Source: Thinopyrum elongatum
Lineage: Eukaryota > Streptophyta > Magnoliopsida > Poales > Poaceae
NCBI GenBank assembly: GCA_011799875.1
Contig: CM022297.1
Location: 361,402,921-361,466,920, forward strand
Reading direction: 5' to 3'
DNA: 64,000 nucleotides
Positions 33,823 through 46,339 of the stretch are shown here, in pieces. A program made the translations under genes and the position numbers. How positions within the stretch are numbered: the stretch's first letter is position 1; every line of letters starts with the position of its first letter. The notes under the pieces are model-generated. The model did not search any database, was not told the origin of the DNA, and saw nothing but the letters and a program-made list of their open reading frames with translations.

Positions 33823-35358
33823 CATTTTTCTTTTTTGAAAAGGAGGATAACCCCCGACCTCTGCATCGAGTGATGCACACAACCATGTATTATTTATTAT
33901 TCAAAATCCAGCAACCGAACAACATTGAACCAAAAAAAACCGATGCCGCATGCCTCGTGGCAGTAACCTCACCAGACAGCCAATACTATCGGTATGATAA
34001 AAGACAAAACAAAACAAAAACATACACAACTCCTAGGCTAAGCCTTCTTCAAGAAGAAATCACCGCATGTGCGCCAATGATGACGACTCCAACCCAAGGT
34101 TTATCTTGGGATTTTCATCCCCAAAGCCAAGCTTTGATCCACCACCTTCAGCAATGGCACGATGCAAGTGCACATCGACATAGCTTGGTCGAAGATCTAG
34201 TGTTTCTGCGCATGTTCCGTGTTGAAGCCACCTCCATCATCAACACTTGTCCGGCTACCAACACCTCACTAGCCAGATACCACAAGAGGAGATTTCGGAA
34301 GACAAAGGCATCCCATACCGTTTCACCTCCGGCCACTGTCGCACTATCTTTGATCAAACAAGAGGCATGATTTGACACCGCTGAGAAGACGTCGTGCGTA
34401 GCACCTGCCAGAATCTGGCCTGACTTGACGCCGCCGCATGAAACATCATACACTGCCATCACCGGCTAGGCATGACCTGACACTTCTGCCAAAGCCGTCG
34501 TGTGTAGCACCTACCGCATTGAAACGAACCCAATCTCGAACTAGTGGTGCCGCCAGCCTCGAAACTCCGCGGTCACAGAAGAGGATGTCCCATACCACCA
34601 TCGACCATGACACATGGAGACCGAGACCATCACTAGAACAAAGATCCAGCCACATCATCCAAATGACCACGAAGGCCACCGCCATCGAAGAAGCCAGCCG
34701 CCGCCCCATTGCCCAACTCCTGCAACATCATCTGACGACACCGCAGTGAGCAAGAACACAACTAGAACCCACTGCCAGACCGGATGTAGGCTACTGTGCT
34801 GCCACACAGCAACAGCCGCCGACAACCACCACCTCCCCACTACAAGTCATTGTAGATCCCTATCCAAAGGCCCGATGTCACGAAGAAACGAGGCTGCCCT
34901 GACCTTAGCGCCGTTTTCGCTGGTCCCTCCAAGCGATGCAAGCTCCAGAAACGACGACCTTAAGAGGGACAACGGCGTAGAAGCACCGCCATCGCTCCAT
35001 GCCGAGGAGAAATAAGGTTTCCCCTGGATTTGCCTCGGTGGTCCATCTAGGTCACCGCCACCACCACCCGTCCATCATGCCTCGTAGTAACAAGGCGCCG
35101 TCGCGATAGTGCTCCGCCATGCCGTGGCGCCCGACGGTTGAGCCGCGCCCTACCCTGGGAGCACCTGCCCGCGCAGATCCCCACATGCGAGGGGCAAAGA
35201 GGCCCCGCCGCTGCTGGCCAGGCTTTGCCCATCCCCGCCCTTTGGCGGTGGTGAGGGAGGAGGAGGGAGGAAGGGGGGCTGGGGCGGCGCGATTAGGGTT
35301 CTCCCTCCGCCGCCACGCGGGGGTGACGAGGGGAGGATGCAAACTTAGAGTATATCTC
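33823..35358 (-). mobile_element. LINE-like retroposon, 1536 bp, minus orientation
   Basis: The left end is T-rich (ATTTTTCTTTTTTGAAAAGG), the reverse of a 3' A-tail. It is flanked by TTTTGGTGTTGGA at 33810-33822 and TTTTGATGTTGGA at 35359-35371, a 13-bp duplication with one mismatch. The interior is GC-rich and has many antisense open frames but no RT, ORF1 or RNase H motif. It interrupts intron 3 of the second PAC copy. Confidence 0.75.
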
Positions 35359-36575
35359 TTTTGATGTTGGAAGTGATCATAATATGGTTATCTTAGCTGT
35401 GTCTAATGAACATATTGAGGATTTACTGCTGCTCCATCCATGTTTTATTTACATTTTTTGCTTATATGAAAATTTGAACAGTCAAAACAAAATCAGGGGG
35501 GAGTTGGAAGATATGTTCCCTCAAATTGTAACATTAAGTAAATGTGCGGAAGAAAACTTTTCAGTAACTCACTTTATGAAACATTTGATTTAAATCATTT
35601 AATTAATGCACTGTACATCTATATGTAGGTGATTGAGAAGGCTGCTGAAAGTGGAGAGCTTACTGAACTTGTTCTCATGATCATTTGGAATCGACTTGAT
35701 GTTGCTTCGCGTGATGTATGTAAAGCTCTGTTCTGAGTTATGTTACTTATAGGTCCTATGGTCTGTTTATTTTTATGTACAGTTAAGTTCTACTCCCTCC
35801 GTCCAAAAAAGCTTGTCCCTCAAATGGATGTATCTAGCACCAAGTTAGTGCTAGATACAACCATTTGAGAGACAAGCTTGGGACAAGCTTTTTCGGATAG
35901 AGGGAGTATCTGTTAACATCTGCCAAATCTAGTACTTATATATAGTGTCAAAGCTTGTAGCCTTGTACTGTGCAATTCAGGGTCCTGTTGTAACAAGACA
36001 TTGACAGCTAAACATGCAATTTCCCTTAAAGCAAATAGTACAGGAAAAATATCAGAAAATATTGCAGGGCAAAGATATTATTACACCTCTCATGGTAAAT
36101 TGACTCCAGAGATAACCACTTGTCCTGTTATCTGTTCATACTTGTATACTTATCATCCCCTAATTGGATTCTGAACTTCCTGCTCAGATAACTTCCTTAA
36201 ACCATCATGGCTCTTACATGCTATAGAAAAATTATGAAATTTTAGTTTTCCGTATTATTTTTCTTTTCAGCATGATGGGCAGATCAAGCTGCCTCCCCAG
36301 GACGATGATGTTCTTCTGAGAGTGGACTTTGTCATGGAAGTCGACGAGCTACTGAAGGAAGTTCAAGCCGAGCAAGAAAAGAGTAAGCTGCAAACTAGAT
36401 ATGACCCGGAGTCTGTCGCGACCATGTTGAAACAGCAAGAGAAGCTGCGGACTATACATCAAGTGGAAGCTCTCTTGGAGTTGGCGGCCACCCTGAAATG
36501 GTGAGGGCAAAGTATCATTTTGCTCTCTGTGTCGTCCCTAGAAGGCTAGAAGCCATCGATTAGCTTGGATGATTC
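35359..36575 (+). pseudogene. Second PAC copy: intron 3 end, exon 4, exon 7, start of 3' UTR
   Basis: Exon 4 at 35629-35715 has both splice sites and encodes VIEKAAESGELTELVLMII and so on (R to S, V to I, R to S changes). Intron 4 follows to about 35996 and then jumps into intron 6 sequence: a deletion equal to about 7488-8755 of the first copy has removed exons 5 and 6. Exon 7 at 36271-36504 has an intact acceptor, is 234 bp like the original, and ends LKW-stop. Direct joining of exons 4 and 7 stays in frame. Without exons 1, 2 and most of 3 it cannot make PAC. The 3' UTR is cut at 36575 by the copia element. Confidence 0.93.
35793..35906. mobile_element. Stowaway MITE, 114 bp, in intron 4 of the second PAC copy
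   Basis: Ends CTCCCTCCGTCCAAAAAAGC and GCTTTTTCGGATAGAGGGAG, TA on both sides (35791-35792, 35907-35908). The first PAC copy lacks it at the matching site (near 7420), so it came after the duplication. Confidence 0.9.
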
Positions 36576-36934
36576 TGATAGATGTCTGGGATCATCTAGG
36601 GCTAGATTAGATCTGTAGTTCACCTTCCGCTTGGCCCGAGGAGCTGGAGCTGGTGGCCATGGCGGATGGCGACGGCGGTGATGGTAGAGAGTGGGCGAGG
36701 TGGTGGCGGCGGTGCTTCCCGTCAGCACTGCGTGAAACCTAGATCGGTAGGTGTGTTGGTGGGGTGTGCGGCTGCGCGATGAACCTCGTGTGGCGTGCCG
36801 CCGGCCCCCACCTCTTTATATTGCGTAGGTGACAGGGGCCCATCAACCATAGTGGGTTGGGCGACCCCAATCAGGGCGCACATCTAAGGGCCCGGTGGGC
36901 CGTTGGGCCCACTCGGGAGGATATCAACCTAACA
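36576..36934 (-). repeat. 3' LTR of the copia element (359 bp)
   Basis: TGATAGATGTCTGGG to CAACCTAACA; same length as the right LTR with several substitutions. On the minus strand the polypurine run AAGGGGGAGAA lies directly before it (36935-36945). Confidence 0.95.
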
Positions 36935-37304
36935 TTCTCCCCCTTGATCTCAACTTTACTTTTAACCATATACTTTTTACTTTACTCATTTCATCACAGA
37001 TCAATACATAGAACATGTTTCATTGTCACAGCTCAATTGCCGATAGAATCAGACAGCTACAACATAACTCTCTATTCTGAAACAAATTCTATTCCTTTTG
37101 GGCCTCTCATGATCCAGGAATCATAGGCTTTCCCTTAAACCCATGCCGTCTAAGTGTTCCTTGAACACATTGGGTGGTAAGCCTTTTGTTAGCGGATCCA
37201 CAAGCATATCCTTTGTCCTTATATGCTCGAGATTTGTAGTGTGATCCTGGATTTTATCTTTCACAACATAGTACCTTATCTCTATTGTTTTGGCAGCATT
37301 ACTC

Positions 37305-37366
37305 GACTTATTGTTGTGAGCATACAACATTACTCGACTTGTTGTTGTGAGCATAGAATACTGCGG
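37305..37366 (-). repeat. 31-bp tandem duplication in copia RNase H
   Basis: CATTACTCGACTTRTTGTTG plus 11 more bases occurs twice in a row, duplicating the codons for AHNNKSSN and shifting the frame, since 31 is not a multiple of three. Confidence 0.85.
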
Positions 37367-40300
37367 GCTGGTTGTCACAGTACATCTTTAGTGGTTTGTC
37401 AATACAATCTACCACTTTCAAGTCGGGTATAAATTTCTTTAACCATATCGCCTGCCCCGTGGCCTCATAACATGCTACAAATTCTGCATACATCGTGGAT
37501 GATGCAACTATTGACTATTTGGAGCTTCTCCACGAAATAGCCCCTCCAGCGAGAGTGAACACATATCCAGACATGGATTTTCTATCATCTCTGTCTCCCG
37601 CAAAATCTGCGTCTGAATACCCTCTTATCTCTAGGGATTCAGATCTCCTGTATGTTAGCATGAGGTCCTTCGTGCCTTGCGCATAACGCAATGCTTTCTT
37701 TACCATCTTCCAGTGCTCTATGCCCGGATTGTCTTGATATCTACCGAGTACCCCGGTGATAAAAGCTAAGTCAGGATGAGTGCACACTTGTGCATACTGT
37801 AAGCTTCCAACAGCCGAAGCATATGGTAGTACTTTCATTTGATCGATCTCGTACTGGTTCTTGGGACATTGGAATTTCCCAAAACTGTCGCCCTTGACTA
37901 TAGGAGCAGGTGTGGCTTTACTCGCATGCATATTATACTTTTTAAGAACCTTTTCTAAATATGCCTTCTGCGATAGTCCTAAAACTCCATTTTTTCTATC
38001 TCCGTGAATTTCCATGCCCAAAACATATGATGCTTCACCAAGATCTATTATATCAAAATTTGAGGACAAGAACTTCTTTGTTTCTTGTAGCAGACTAACA
38101 TCACTGCTAGCAAGCAAGATATCATCCACATACAAGATTAGGAAAATATATTTCCCATTTTTAAACTTTGCATAAATGCAGTTATCCTCAATATTCTCTT
38201 TAAATCCAAAACTTTTAATTGTCTCATTAAACTTTAGATACCACCGTCTAGAGGCTTGCCTTAATCCATAAATGGATTTCTTCAGGCAGCATCCCATATC
38301 TTCCTTGCCTTCCATGATAAAACCCTTGGGTTGTTTCATGTAAACTTTTTCTTTTAAATCCCCGTTCAGAAATGTCGTCTTTACATCCATTTGATGTAAC
38401 TCTAAATCAAAATGAGCAACTAATGCCATTATGATTCTGAAGGAATCCTTACATGAGACTGGGGAAAAAATCTCATTGTAATCTATCCCTTCTCTTTGTG
38501 TAAATCCTTTTGCCACAAGTCATGCTTTATACTTTTCTACATTCCCTTTAGAATCATACTTAATTTTGTAGACCCATTTACAGCCTACTGTTTTGGCTCC
38601 TTTAGGAATATTCTCTAAGTCCCAAACATCTTTGGAACTCATCGATTTCATCTCGTCTTCCATTGCCTTCATCCACTTCGATTAGTGATGGCTTCTCATG
38701 GCTTCTTCATATGAGGCGGGATCTTTTTCCGTATGAACTATTTCCGTGTTATAAACTTTATAATCAGTAGAAATAGCTGACTTTTTGGGTCTTGTGGACC
38801 TTCTAAGGGCCTCAACTTCTGGCACCTCTTCTAAAATTGGCCGCTGCACCTCCCCTTCATGCTCAACGACGGGTTCAGTCGGCTCCTGAAGGACAGGTTC
38901 CGGATCTTCTCCCATAGTTATCATGGTTGGAGTTACAACAGGTGCTTGCACCGCAACCTTAGGGATTGTCGGTGCAGGCACAACAGGTAGTGAGAAAAAT
39001 GGCTCCTGAATCATCGGATTAGGTGCATGCACCCTCTTCTCCTCAAGATCATTTTTCCGAGCTACCATGCTCCCCCTCATCATTTCGTCCTCTAAGAAGA
39101 CTGCGTGTCTTGTTCTACAAACTTTGTGTATCTGTCTGAACAATAGAGATGAAAACCTTTTGATCTATCAGGATAGCCAATGAAGTGGCAACTGGCTGTT
39201 TTGGGATGTAACTTTGCAATATTTGGATTAAACACTTTGGCCTCAGCTGGACTCCCCCAGACTCGGAAGTGCTGTAGAGAGGGTACTCTTCCTGTCCACA
39301 GCTCGTACGGTGTTTTGGGTACCGACTTGCTTGGTACTCTATTGAGAATGTGAATGGCGGTTTTAAGCGCCTCCATCCATAATCCCAATGGCAAGGTGGA
39401 GTAACTCATCATGCTGCGCACCATATCCATAAGTGTACGGTTACGCCTTTCAGCTACTTCATTTTGCTGAGGCTCGCCCGCATTGAATACTGGGCCACTA
39501 TGCCAGTCTCCTGTAGGAACTTTGCAAAAGGTCCAGGGACTTGGCCATATGGAGTGTGCCGACCATAGTACTACCCTCCATGATCAGACCTGACTATCTT
39601 TATTCTTTTATCATGCTGATTTTCAACTTCACCTTTGAATATTTTAAATTTATCCAACGCTTCAGACCTTTCTTTGATTGGATAAATATAACCATATCGG
39701 GAGTAATCGTCTGTGAATGTTATGAACGAGTCATAGCCATCCACACTTTTCACCGAAAATGGTCCACAAATGTCAGTGTGAATGATTTCTAGTGTTCCTG
39801 TGCTATGGTTTGCACCCTTTTTGATTTGTTTTACATACTTTCCTTTAATGCAATCTATGCATTGCTCTATGTCTAAGAACTCTAATGGAGGAAGAATTTC
39901 ACTTTTAACTAGTCTTTCTATTCTCCCCTTCGAAATATGGCCCAAGTGACAGTGCCATAATTTCGATGAGTCATGAGTTCTCTTTCTTTTCTTTTGTTCT
40001 TTATCCGGCGCGAAAACATGCTCATTCACATTACACACAGAATACACTTTTTCATGCAGTGATAATAAATAGAGCTCATTGTGAAGTAAAGCATCACCCA
40101 CATAAGCATTATTAAACATATGGTACACTTGCCATGTCCAAAATAATATTCATAATGATGTTTGTCCAAACATGAAACACTAATCAAGTTTCTGTGACAT
40201 GAAGGAACATATAAAACATCTCTAAGCAGAAGCGTGAATCCATCAGCTAACTCCAGGGAGATGTCGCCGATAGCTTCAATTTCTGCTTGAACTCCATTTG

Positions 40301-41139
40301 CAACCTCAATGCATCTTTCGCTTCTTTGAATAGTCCGCGTCGAATGGAATTCCTGTAATGAATTTGCAACATGAACGGTTGCACCTGAGTCAATCCACCA
40401 AGTAGATTTTGAAAACTGTGTATACAAGGATTCATTTACAAAGGAAACAATGTTGTTACCTCTCTTTGCCTTTATTGACTTCAGCCAAACAAGGCAATCT
40501 TTCTTGTAGTGCCCAGTCTGCTTACAATGGAGACATGTGTCTTTGTCCACAGGAAAAGACTTTTGCTGATGCTGATGGTGCGTGGAAGCTTTTCCATGTG
40601 GCTTTGAAGGAGAACCTTTGCCACTTTGATTGTAGTTCTTTTTCTTATTATCCCTCACATAGTTCAGAGAACCACCATATGAGGTTTTAAGTCTTTCCTC
40701 TTCTTGCACACACATGGCTATGGTCTTTTCGATGTCCCATTTTCCAGGCAACATGTTGTAGTTGACAACAAAAGTGTCAAACTCTTTTGGCAGTGAAGCC
40801 ATGACCAGGTGAACAAGGAGTGCAGGCTTGAACTCCAAATCCTCATCCATGGGTTTAAGCTTAGCTGCCATGTTGCTCATCCTGAGGATGTGCTCTCTTA
40901 TTCCATGTCCATCGCCTGTGTACTTTTCTGTCACCAGCTGCTTTAGCAACTCGGTAGCATATATCTTTGAAGAACCAGTGAACTCGCTCTTTATCTTTTC
41001 AAGAAACTCCCCTACGGAAGTACACTCTGCAATTGAGCCCACAATAGCGTTCTCAATTGTGTTCTTTATGAAAGCCATGCACTTTTTATTTGCGTTGACC
41101 CACTTTTCACTACTAGGGAAATGCTTATAGGTAGGACAT

Positions 41140-41470
41140 CAGTAGTAGCGCTGGAAAATAGCAAGCACTGCTGCTAATTAGCAGTAGCACTGGTCTGGGG
41201 CAGCGCTACAATTAATGCTTTAGCAGTAGCGCTGTAAAAGTAAAAAAGCGCTACCACTAAGTGGGACCCAACGAGCCCACCGACGCTAGCTGTAGTAGCA
41301 GCGCTGTCCAGAATATAGCGCTACTACTAAGATTTTAGCAGTAGCACCTTTTCTGACAACACCGCTACTTGTAATTGGCCCCACTTAATAGTAGCGCTTT
41401 TCCTGGAAAGCGCTACTACTAAGTACAATAGCAGCAGCACTTTCTAGAAAATAGCGCTACTGCTAGGCGT
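41140..41470. repeat. Left subterminal repeats of the CACTA element
   Basis: About a dozen copies of AGCAGTAGCGCT or its complement AGCGCTACTGCT, with variants. In this superfamily such arrays bind the TNPA-type protein. Next to it lies a C/T-rich stretch (41480-41640). Confidence 0.88.
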
Positions 41471-42085
41471 GGCTGGTGGCACCTTTTCACCCCCTCTCCC
41501 CCTCCTCCCCCCCTTTGCCCTCTCTCCCCCTCCTTTCCCCTCTCCCCTCACCATTGTTGCCCTTCTTCTCTCTTCCTCCTACCTCTCTTCTCTCCCCATT
41601 AATGCCCCCCTCCACCATAACTCTCCTCCATAAATGGCCTTCTCATCTCTAGCTACCTCATTTATTTGGCTGTCCCTCCATTCCATAGATATAGATCTAG
41701 CTAGCTCATCTCTCTCCCTCTCCAGTAGTTACCTAGAGTCATCTCTCCTCCCCAACAACTAGATCTAGCTAGCTATTTAGCCATCCACACTTTCGATCCC
41801 TATAGGTAGCAAAAGGCCTCATCCGGTCGGTCTCTCTTGGGAGATAGGTGAGTAAAAAGTTGTTCATTTCAAGAATGGGAATATGTGTGTTTGGGATATG
41901 GAGAAATTTGTGCGAGTGACATGCCCCCGAGTTGCTTATGTTTTGCCGAAATGTCGATTTATTTCCGTTTCGGTGAATTTCGAGAAAACTTGATATGTCC
42001 TATTTTTAGGCAAGGTCATGCCAAATTTTTATATGACTTTGATGCATGCATGCCTTTTGTTTATAACCCTTTTGCTTGTCATACC

Positions 42086-45000
42086 ATGCAGTCGGTCATG
42101 AAGGTGAGTGGATGGAAGGTGGAGCGATACTTGCAATCCGTGGTGATGGACATGTATGCAAATAATCGGACTAGGATTAGATGTCCGTGTACAAGATGCC
42201 AAGGAGTCCTTTTGGACCCTTTTGATCGTGGCAGTTTGAAGGCGCACCTGCTGATGAATGGTTTCATGGATGGCTATACTCGGTGGATAACTGAAGATGA
42301 TGATGATGAGGACGTCCACATGGCAGGGAATAACGACATGGGGCTAGACGAAGAGATGAACGATCGACACGAAGATGATGGCGCCGGACATGGCGGCGGG
42401 GAAGAGTCCGGAAATGACGGCGGCGGAGAAGATTCTGGACACGGCGAAGAAGAGTCCGGACATGGCGGAGAAGAGGCGGCGGTCATGCCGCAGTCTTCGA
42501 CGCTACTAAGTGCAGTCGTGCAGGACCCTGATGTTCGAGACCTCCTTCGCAAGAGTACGACTAGCGAGAGAGCCGCTTCTAGAGAGGAGGCCAAGCTGGT
42601 GCAACTTGAAGTAGACTCGAAGACTCCATTGTATGATGGTTGCGATCCCGAGGTGACCCGCTTGAGTTTCACGCTCGAACTTCTAAAGACGAAGGCCAAA
42701 AACAAATGGACAGACAAAAGCATCGATGAGCATTTGAAGTATCTACATAATAAAGTTCTTCCCGCGGGGAACCTGTGTCCTACTAGTGTCGAGGAGGCCA
42801 AGAAAATCGTTTGCCCTTTTGATTTGCCGCACATTAGGTACCACGCATGCATCAACGATTGCATCATTTATCGGGGGGAGCACGCGGAAAAAACCAGCTG
42901 CCCAGTGTGCAATGCTTCTCGATACAAGAAGGCAGGAAAGAAAGCTCCTCAGAAAGTTGTATGGTACTTCCTGATCACTCCTCGTCTGCAGCGGTATTTC
43001 GTAGATCCTAAGGAAGCAAAGCTCATGCGCTGGCACGCGGAGAGGAAGAAGCCCGACGATGGAGATGATGCAAAGCTGAGACACCTCATAGATGGTAGCC
43101 AGTGGATAGCATTCAACGTCGTATATGGATTTGCTGTAGAAGATCCAAGGAACATCGTGCTTGGTGCGAGTACCGATGGCATGAATCCGTTTGGAAACTA
43201 GAACACAAACCACAGCACATGGCCCGTCTTTGTATGGATGTACAACCTCCCCCCATGGAAGTGCATGAAGACAAAGTACATACACATGAGCATGCTGATG
43301 CAAGGGCCGAAACAACCGGGAAATAATATTAACCTATATATGGGGCTTCTGAAAGAGGAGCTAGACACGTTATGGAAAACACCGGCATGGACATGGGACG
43401 CTAGCAAAGGAGAGTATTTCCATATGAGAGCCGCGCTGATGACGACGGTGCACGACTATCTCGGTTACGGGTACACCTCAGGCCAGGTGTGCCACGGATA
43501 CTGCGAATGCACGAGGTGCATGGATGATACAACGTCTTAGCAGCTTACGTCAAAGAAAGATGGTGGGTCCGGGAAAATCGTGTACATGGGGCATCGTAGA
43601 TGGCTCGCGAAGGATGACCCGTGGAGAAAGCATGGAGATCTATTCAATGGGTTGTCTGAGCATCGAGGACCTCCACGTAAGAGGAGCGGCGCCGAAATCA
43701 ACGAGTTGTTGAAAAACTGGGAACAGTGCCCTGCGCCGGGAGAGATGAAAAAGGCGCCGGAGCCGCTGCTGAAGGTATGGAAAACGAGGTCTGTTTTCTG
43801 GGACTTGGAGTACTAGCCCAATCACGACACGCCTCATTGCGTTGATAAAATGCATATCATGAAGAATGTCCTCGAGAGCTTGCTTGGCACACTGATGAAC
43901 ATGCTGGAGAAGACCAAGGATGGGCCGAAGGCAAGGAAAGACTTGGAAGATTTGAAGATCAGGAAAGATCTCCACCGTAAAAAGTCGACGGAGGAGACGA
44001 AGACAGAGACGGAGGAGGGGGAAAGGGGCAGAAAAGTTAACAAGAAGGAGGAGAATTATTGCCCCCCTTCTTGCTTCACCTTAAGTGCGAAGGAGATCGA
44101 TCAATTCATCAAGTGCCTTATGGGAATCAAAGTCAGTTCCGGTTACTGTGGGAAGATAAGCAGATTTATAGACACCAAGAAGAAAAGGTTCAGCGGGATG
44201 AAGTCTCATGACTGTCACGTGATGATGACGCAGATACTCCCGGTTGCCATTAGAGGGATAATGGACAAGCACGTCCATGACACGCTTACTGGTCTCTGCA
44301 ACTTCTTCGATGATATCTCTCAAAAGTCCATCAGTGTGAAGCAGCTCCGAAGGCTACAGGAAGAGATCGTTGTCATACTATGTGAGCTTGATATGTACTT
44401 CCCGCCCGCGTTCTTTGACGTCATGGTGCATCTGTGTGTCCACATCGTGGACGACATCATCGACCTCGGGCCGACATTCCTTCACAGCATGATGCCGTTC
44501 AAGAGGATGAATGGGGTCATCAAAGGATTCGTTTGTAACATGTCCCGTCCCGATGGGAGCATTGTCCAGGGGCATCTGACGCATGAGTGCATCTCCTTTT
44601 GCGAGAATTATATAGGCGTCGGAGACCCTATTGTTGCTTTGCCCGTCAAGAAGCACGATGGGAGGCTCAGAGAAGGTCACAACAATGGCCGGAGGGAATT
44701 GCACGTGGACTACTCGGATCGACGGAACAACTTTGACAGGGCTAACTTAGTAGTGCTACAACACCTAGATGTGGTAGATAATTATGTGGCACGTCACAAA
44801 GAAACCTTCGCAAAGAAGTACCATAATAAGGGGATACTCAAAATGGACGACGAAGTTACTGTAGAGCACAACGCCACTTTCTTGCGTTGGTTCAAAGAGA
44901 AAGTTCTTGCTAATCCCCCGGAAGAGGGCAGTTCAGACGGATTGCTCATACACGCCTTAGCACATGGCCCCGCGCCCAAACTCGCGACCTATCAGTCATA

Positions 45001-45613
45001 CGATATCAACGGGTACACGTTCTACACAGAGGCCAAAGACATGGACAGTGATTACTAGAACTCCAGGGTGACAATTGAATGCGTGACCGACGCCAACGGC
45101 ACAAATGAAAGATTCTACGGAAGGGTCGAAGAGATCTGGGAGCTTGACTATGCTCGAATGCATGATGCGACGATGTTCCGTGTTAGATGGGCTAAGGACA
45201 TCATAAGAGAAAACAAGTATTTCACTACCATGTCTATACCCGACGCGAAGAGCGCTACCGTGAACGTTAAGGTCATCGCCAAAACTGAGCCATGGGTACA
45301 CGCTAAGCATGTGACACAATGCTTCTTCATAACCGACCCGACCAATCCCAGCCGTGTTGTTGTGAGGAGAGGCAAAAGGAGCATCGTCGGAATGGATGAA
45401 GTCGCCAACGAGGAAGACTACGACCAATACGGCAACTCGATGAGGGAAGATGACGATGACGATGAAGCATACGTGAAAAGAAGAATCAATACCACCTTAC
45501 CTAAGAAAGATCATACTCCATGGTTCCAGAAAACTCACAAGGAGGGGCTCAATTATTCGGCAACGAACAAGAAAGGGAAGAAGCTCAATGTGAAACGTCG
45601 TCGACGCAGCTGA
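42086..45613 (+). pseudogene. CACTA transposase (TNP2-like), interrupted by four stops
   Basis: Cuts and transfers the CACTA element. The likely start is ATG 42086 (MQSVMKVSGWKVERY); the same frame is open to 41885, but that part reads as leader. Domains: transposase-associated zinc region (RIRCPCTRCQGVLLDPFDRG, about residues 30-60), an acidic Gly/Glu spacer, and the transposase core (MRWHAERKK, SQWIAFNVVYGFAVEDPRNI, STWPVFVWMYNLPPWKCMKT, MGHRRWLAKDDPWR, FSGMKSHDCHVMMTQ, MYFPPAFFDVMVHLCVHIV, KRMNGVIKGFVCN). A C-terminal part follows (DINGYTFYTEAKD, RFYGRVEEIWELDY, RVVVRRGKRSIVGMD). In-frame TAG codons at 43199, 43538, 43814 and 45056 break it; no frameshift is needed. Relatives of this family read Gln or Trp at several of these sites. 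Confidence 0.93.
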
Positions 45614-45639
45614 GAAACCATCATTTATATATATGTATC

Positions 45640-45834
45640 TATTTTGTGTACGCACTTAAGTAACCGTTATCGGTCAGTGTATGCATGATTCCGGTGATAT
45701 TCGCGCAGTGTGGGAGGGAGACACCATCGTCGAGAGAAAGAAAAAACAAAAACAAAAGGGAGAAAGCAATACAAAAGAAAATGAAAAGTAAACAGAAAAG
45801 AAAAGGAAAATAATAAAAAGAAAAGGAAAATAGC
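45640..45834. other. A-rich stretch after the transposase
   Basis: Transposase 3' flank ending in runs of AAAAGAAAAGGAAAA. No ORF or signal beyond low complexity. Confidence 0.5.
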
Positions 45835-46025
45835 GGTAGTGCTGGTTTGGGAACCAGCGCTATAGCTAGCTTAGCTATAGCGCTGGACCCTAATGTAGCG
45901 TTACTGCTATTTCTATTTTAGAATTAAAAAAATAAAAATTGGAATAGTTAGCAGTAGCGCTGGTTTATGACCCAGCGCTATAGCTAACTTAGCAGTAGCG
46001 CTGGTTTCCAGTCCAGTGCTACAGC
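45835..46025. repeat. Internal array of subterminal-type motifs between the CACTA genes
   Basis: TAGCAGTAGCGCTGG, CCAGCGCTATAGCTA and related motifs are repeated as at the element ends, yet lie in the middle, just before a C-run and a C/T-rich stretch (46030-46340) like the one at 41480-41640. Confidence 0.85.
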
Positions 46026-46339
46026 TATTTTGAGTTATCCCCCCCCCCCCTCGCGCGGGCTCAAAATTTCACCAAGTCATTTCCCCCCTCTCCTCCAACC
46101 TCTCCCCCACTCTGTCGCTGTGCCGGCCGTCGCCCTGCCCGCCGTCACCCCTGCCCGTCGTCGACCTCGACACCGCCGACCTCGACCTCGTTACCGTCGC
46201 CGTGTGGGCCTGCCCTCGACCTCGACGCCGCTGCCCTCTCCCCTGCCCGCCCTCGACCTCACCGCCGCCGCCCTCGCCCGCGCCGCCGACCACCCGAGCC
46301 CGTAAGCCTCTCCCTCTCCTCTCCCCTGCCCTCCTCTCT

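Noticed and set aside
34148..35364. Several open frames in the second LINE-like retroposon
   Set aside because: No RT, RNase H or zinc-knuckle motif; frames are short and present on both strands.
42274..43315. Minus-strand frames of 190 and 197 codons opposite the CACTA transposase
   Set aside because: Shadow frames of a strongly biased coding strand.
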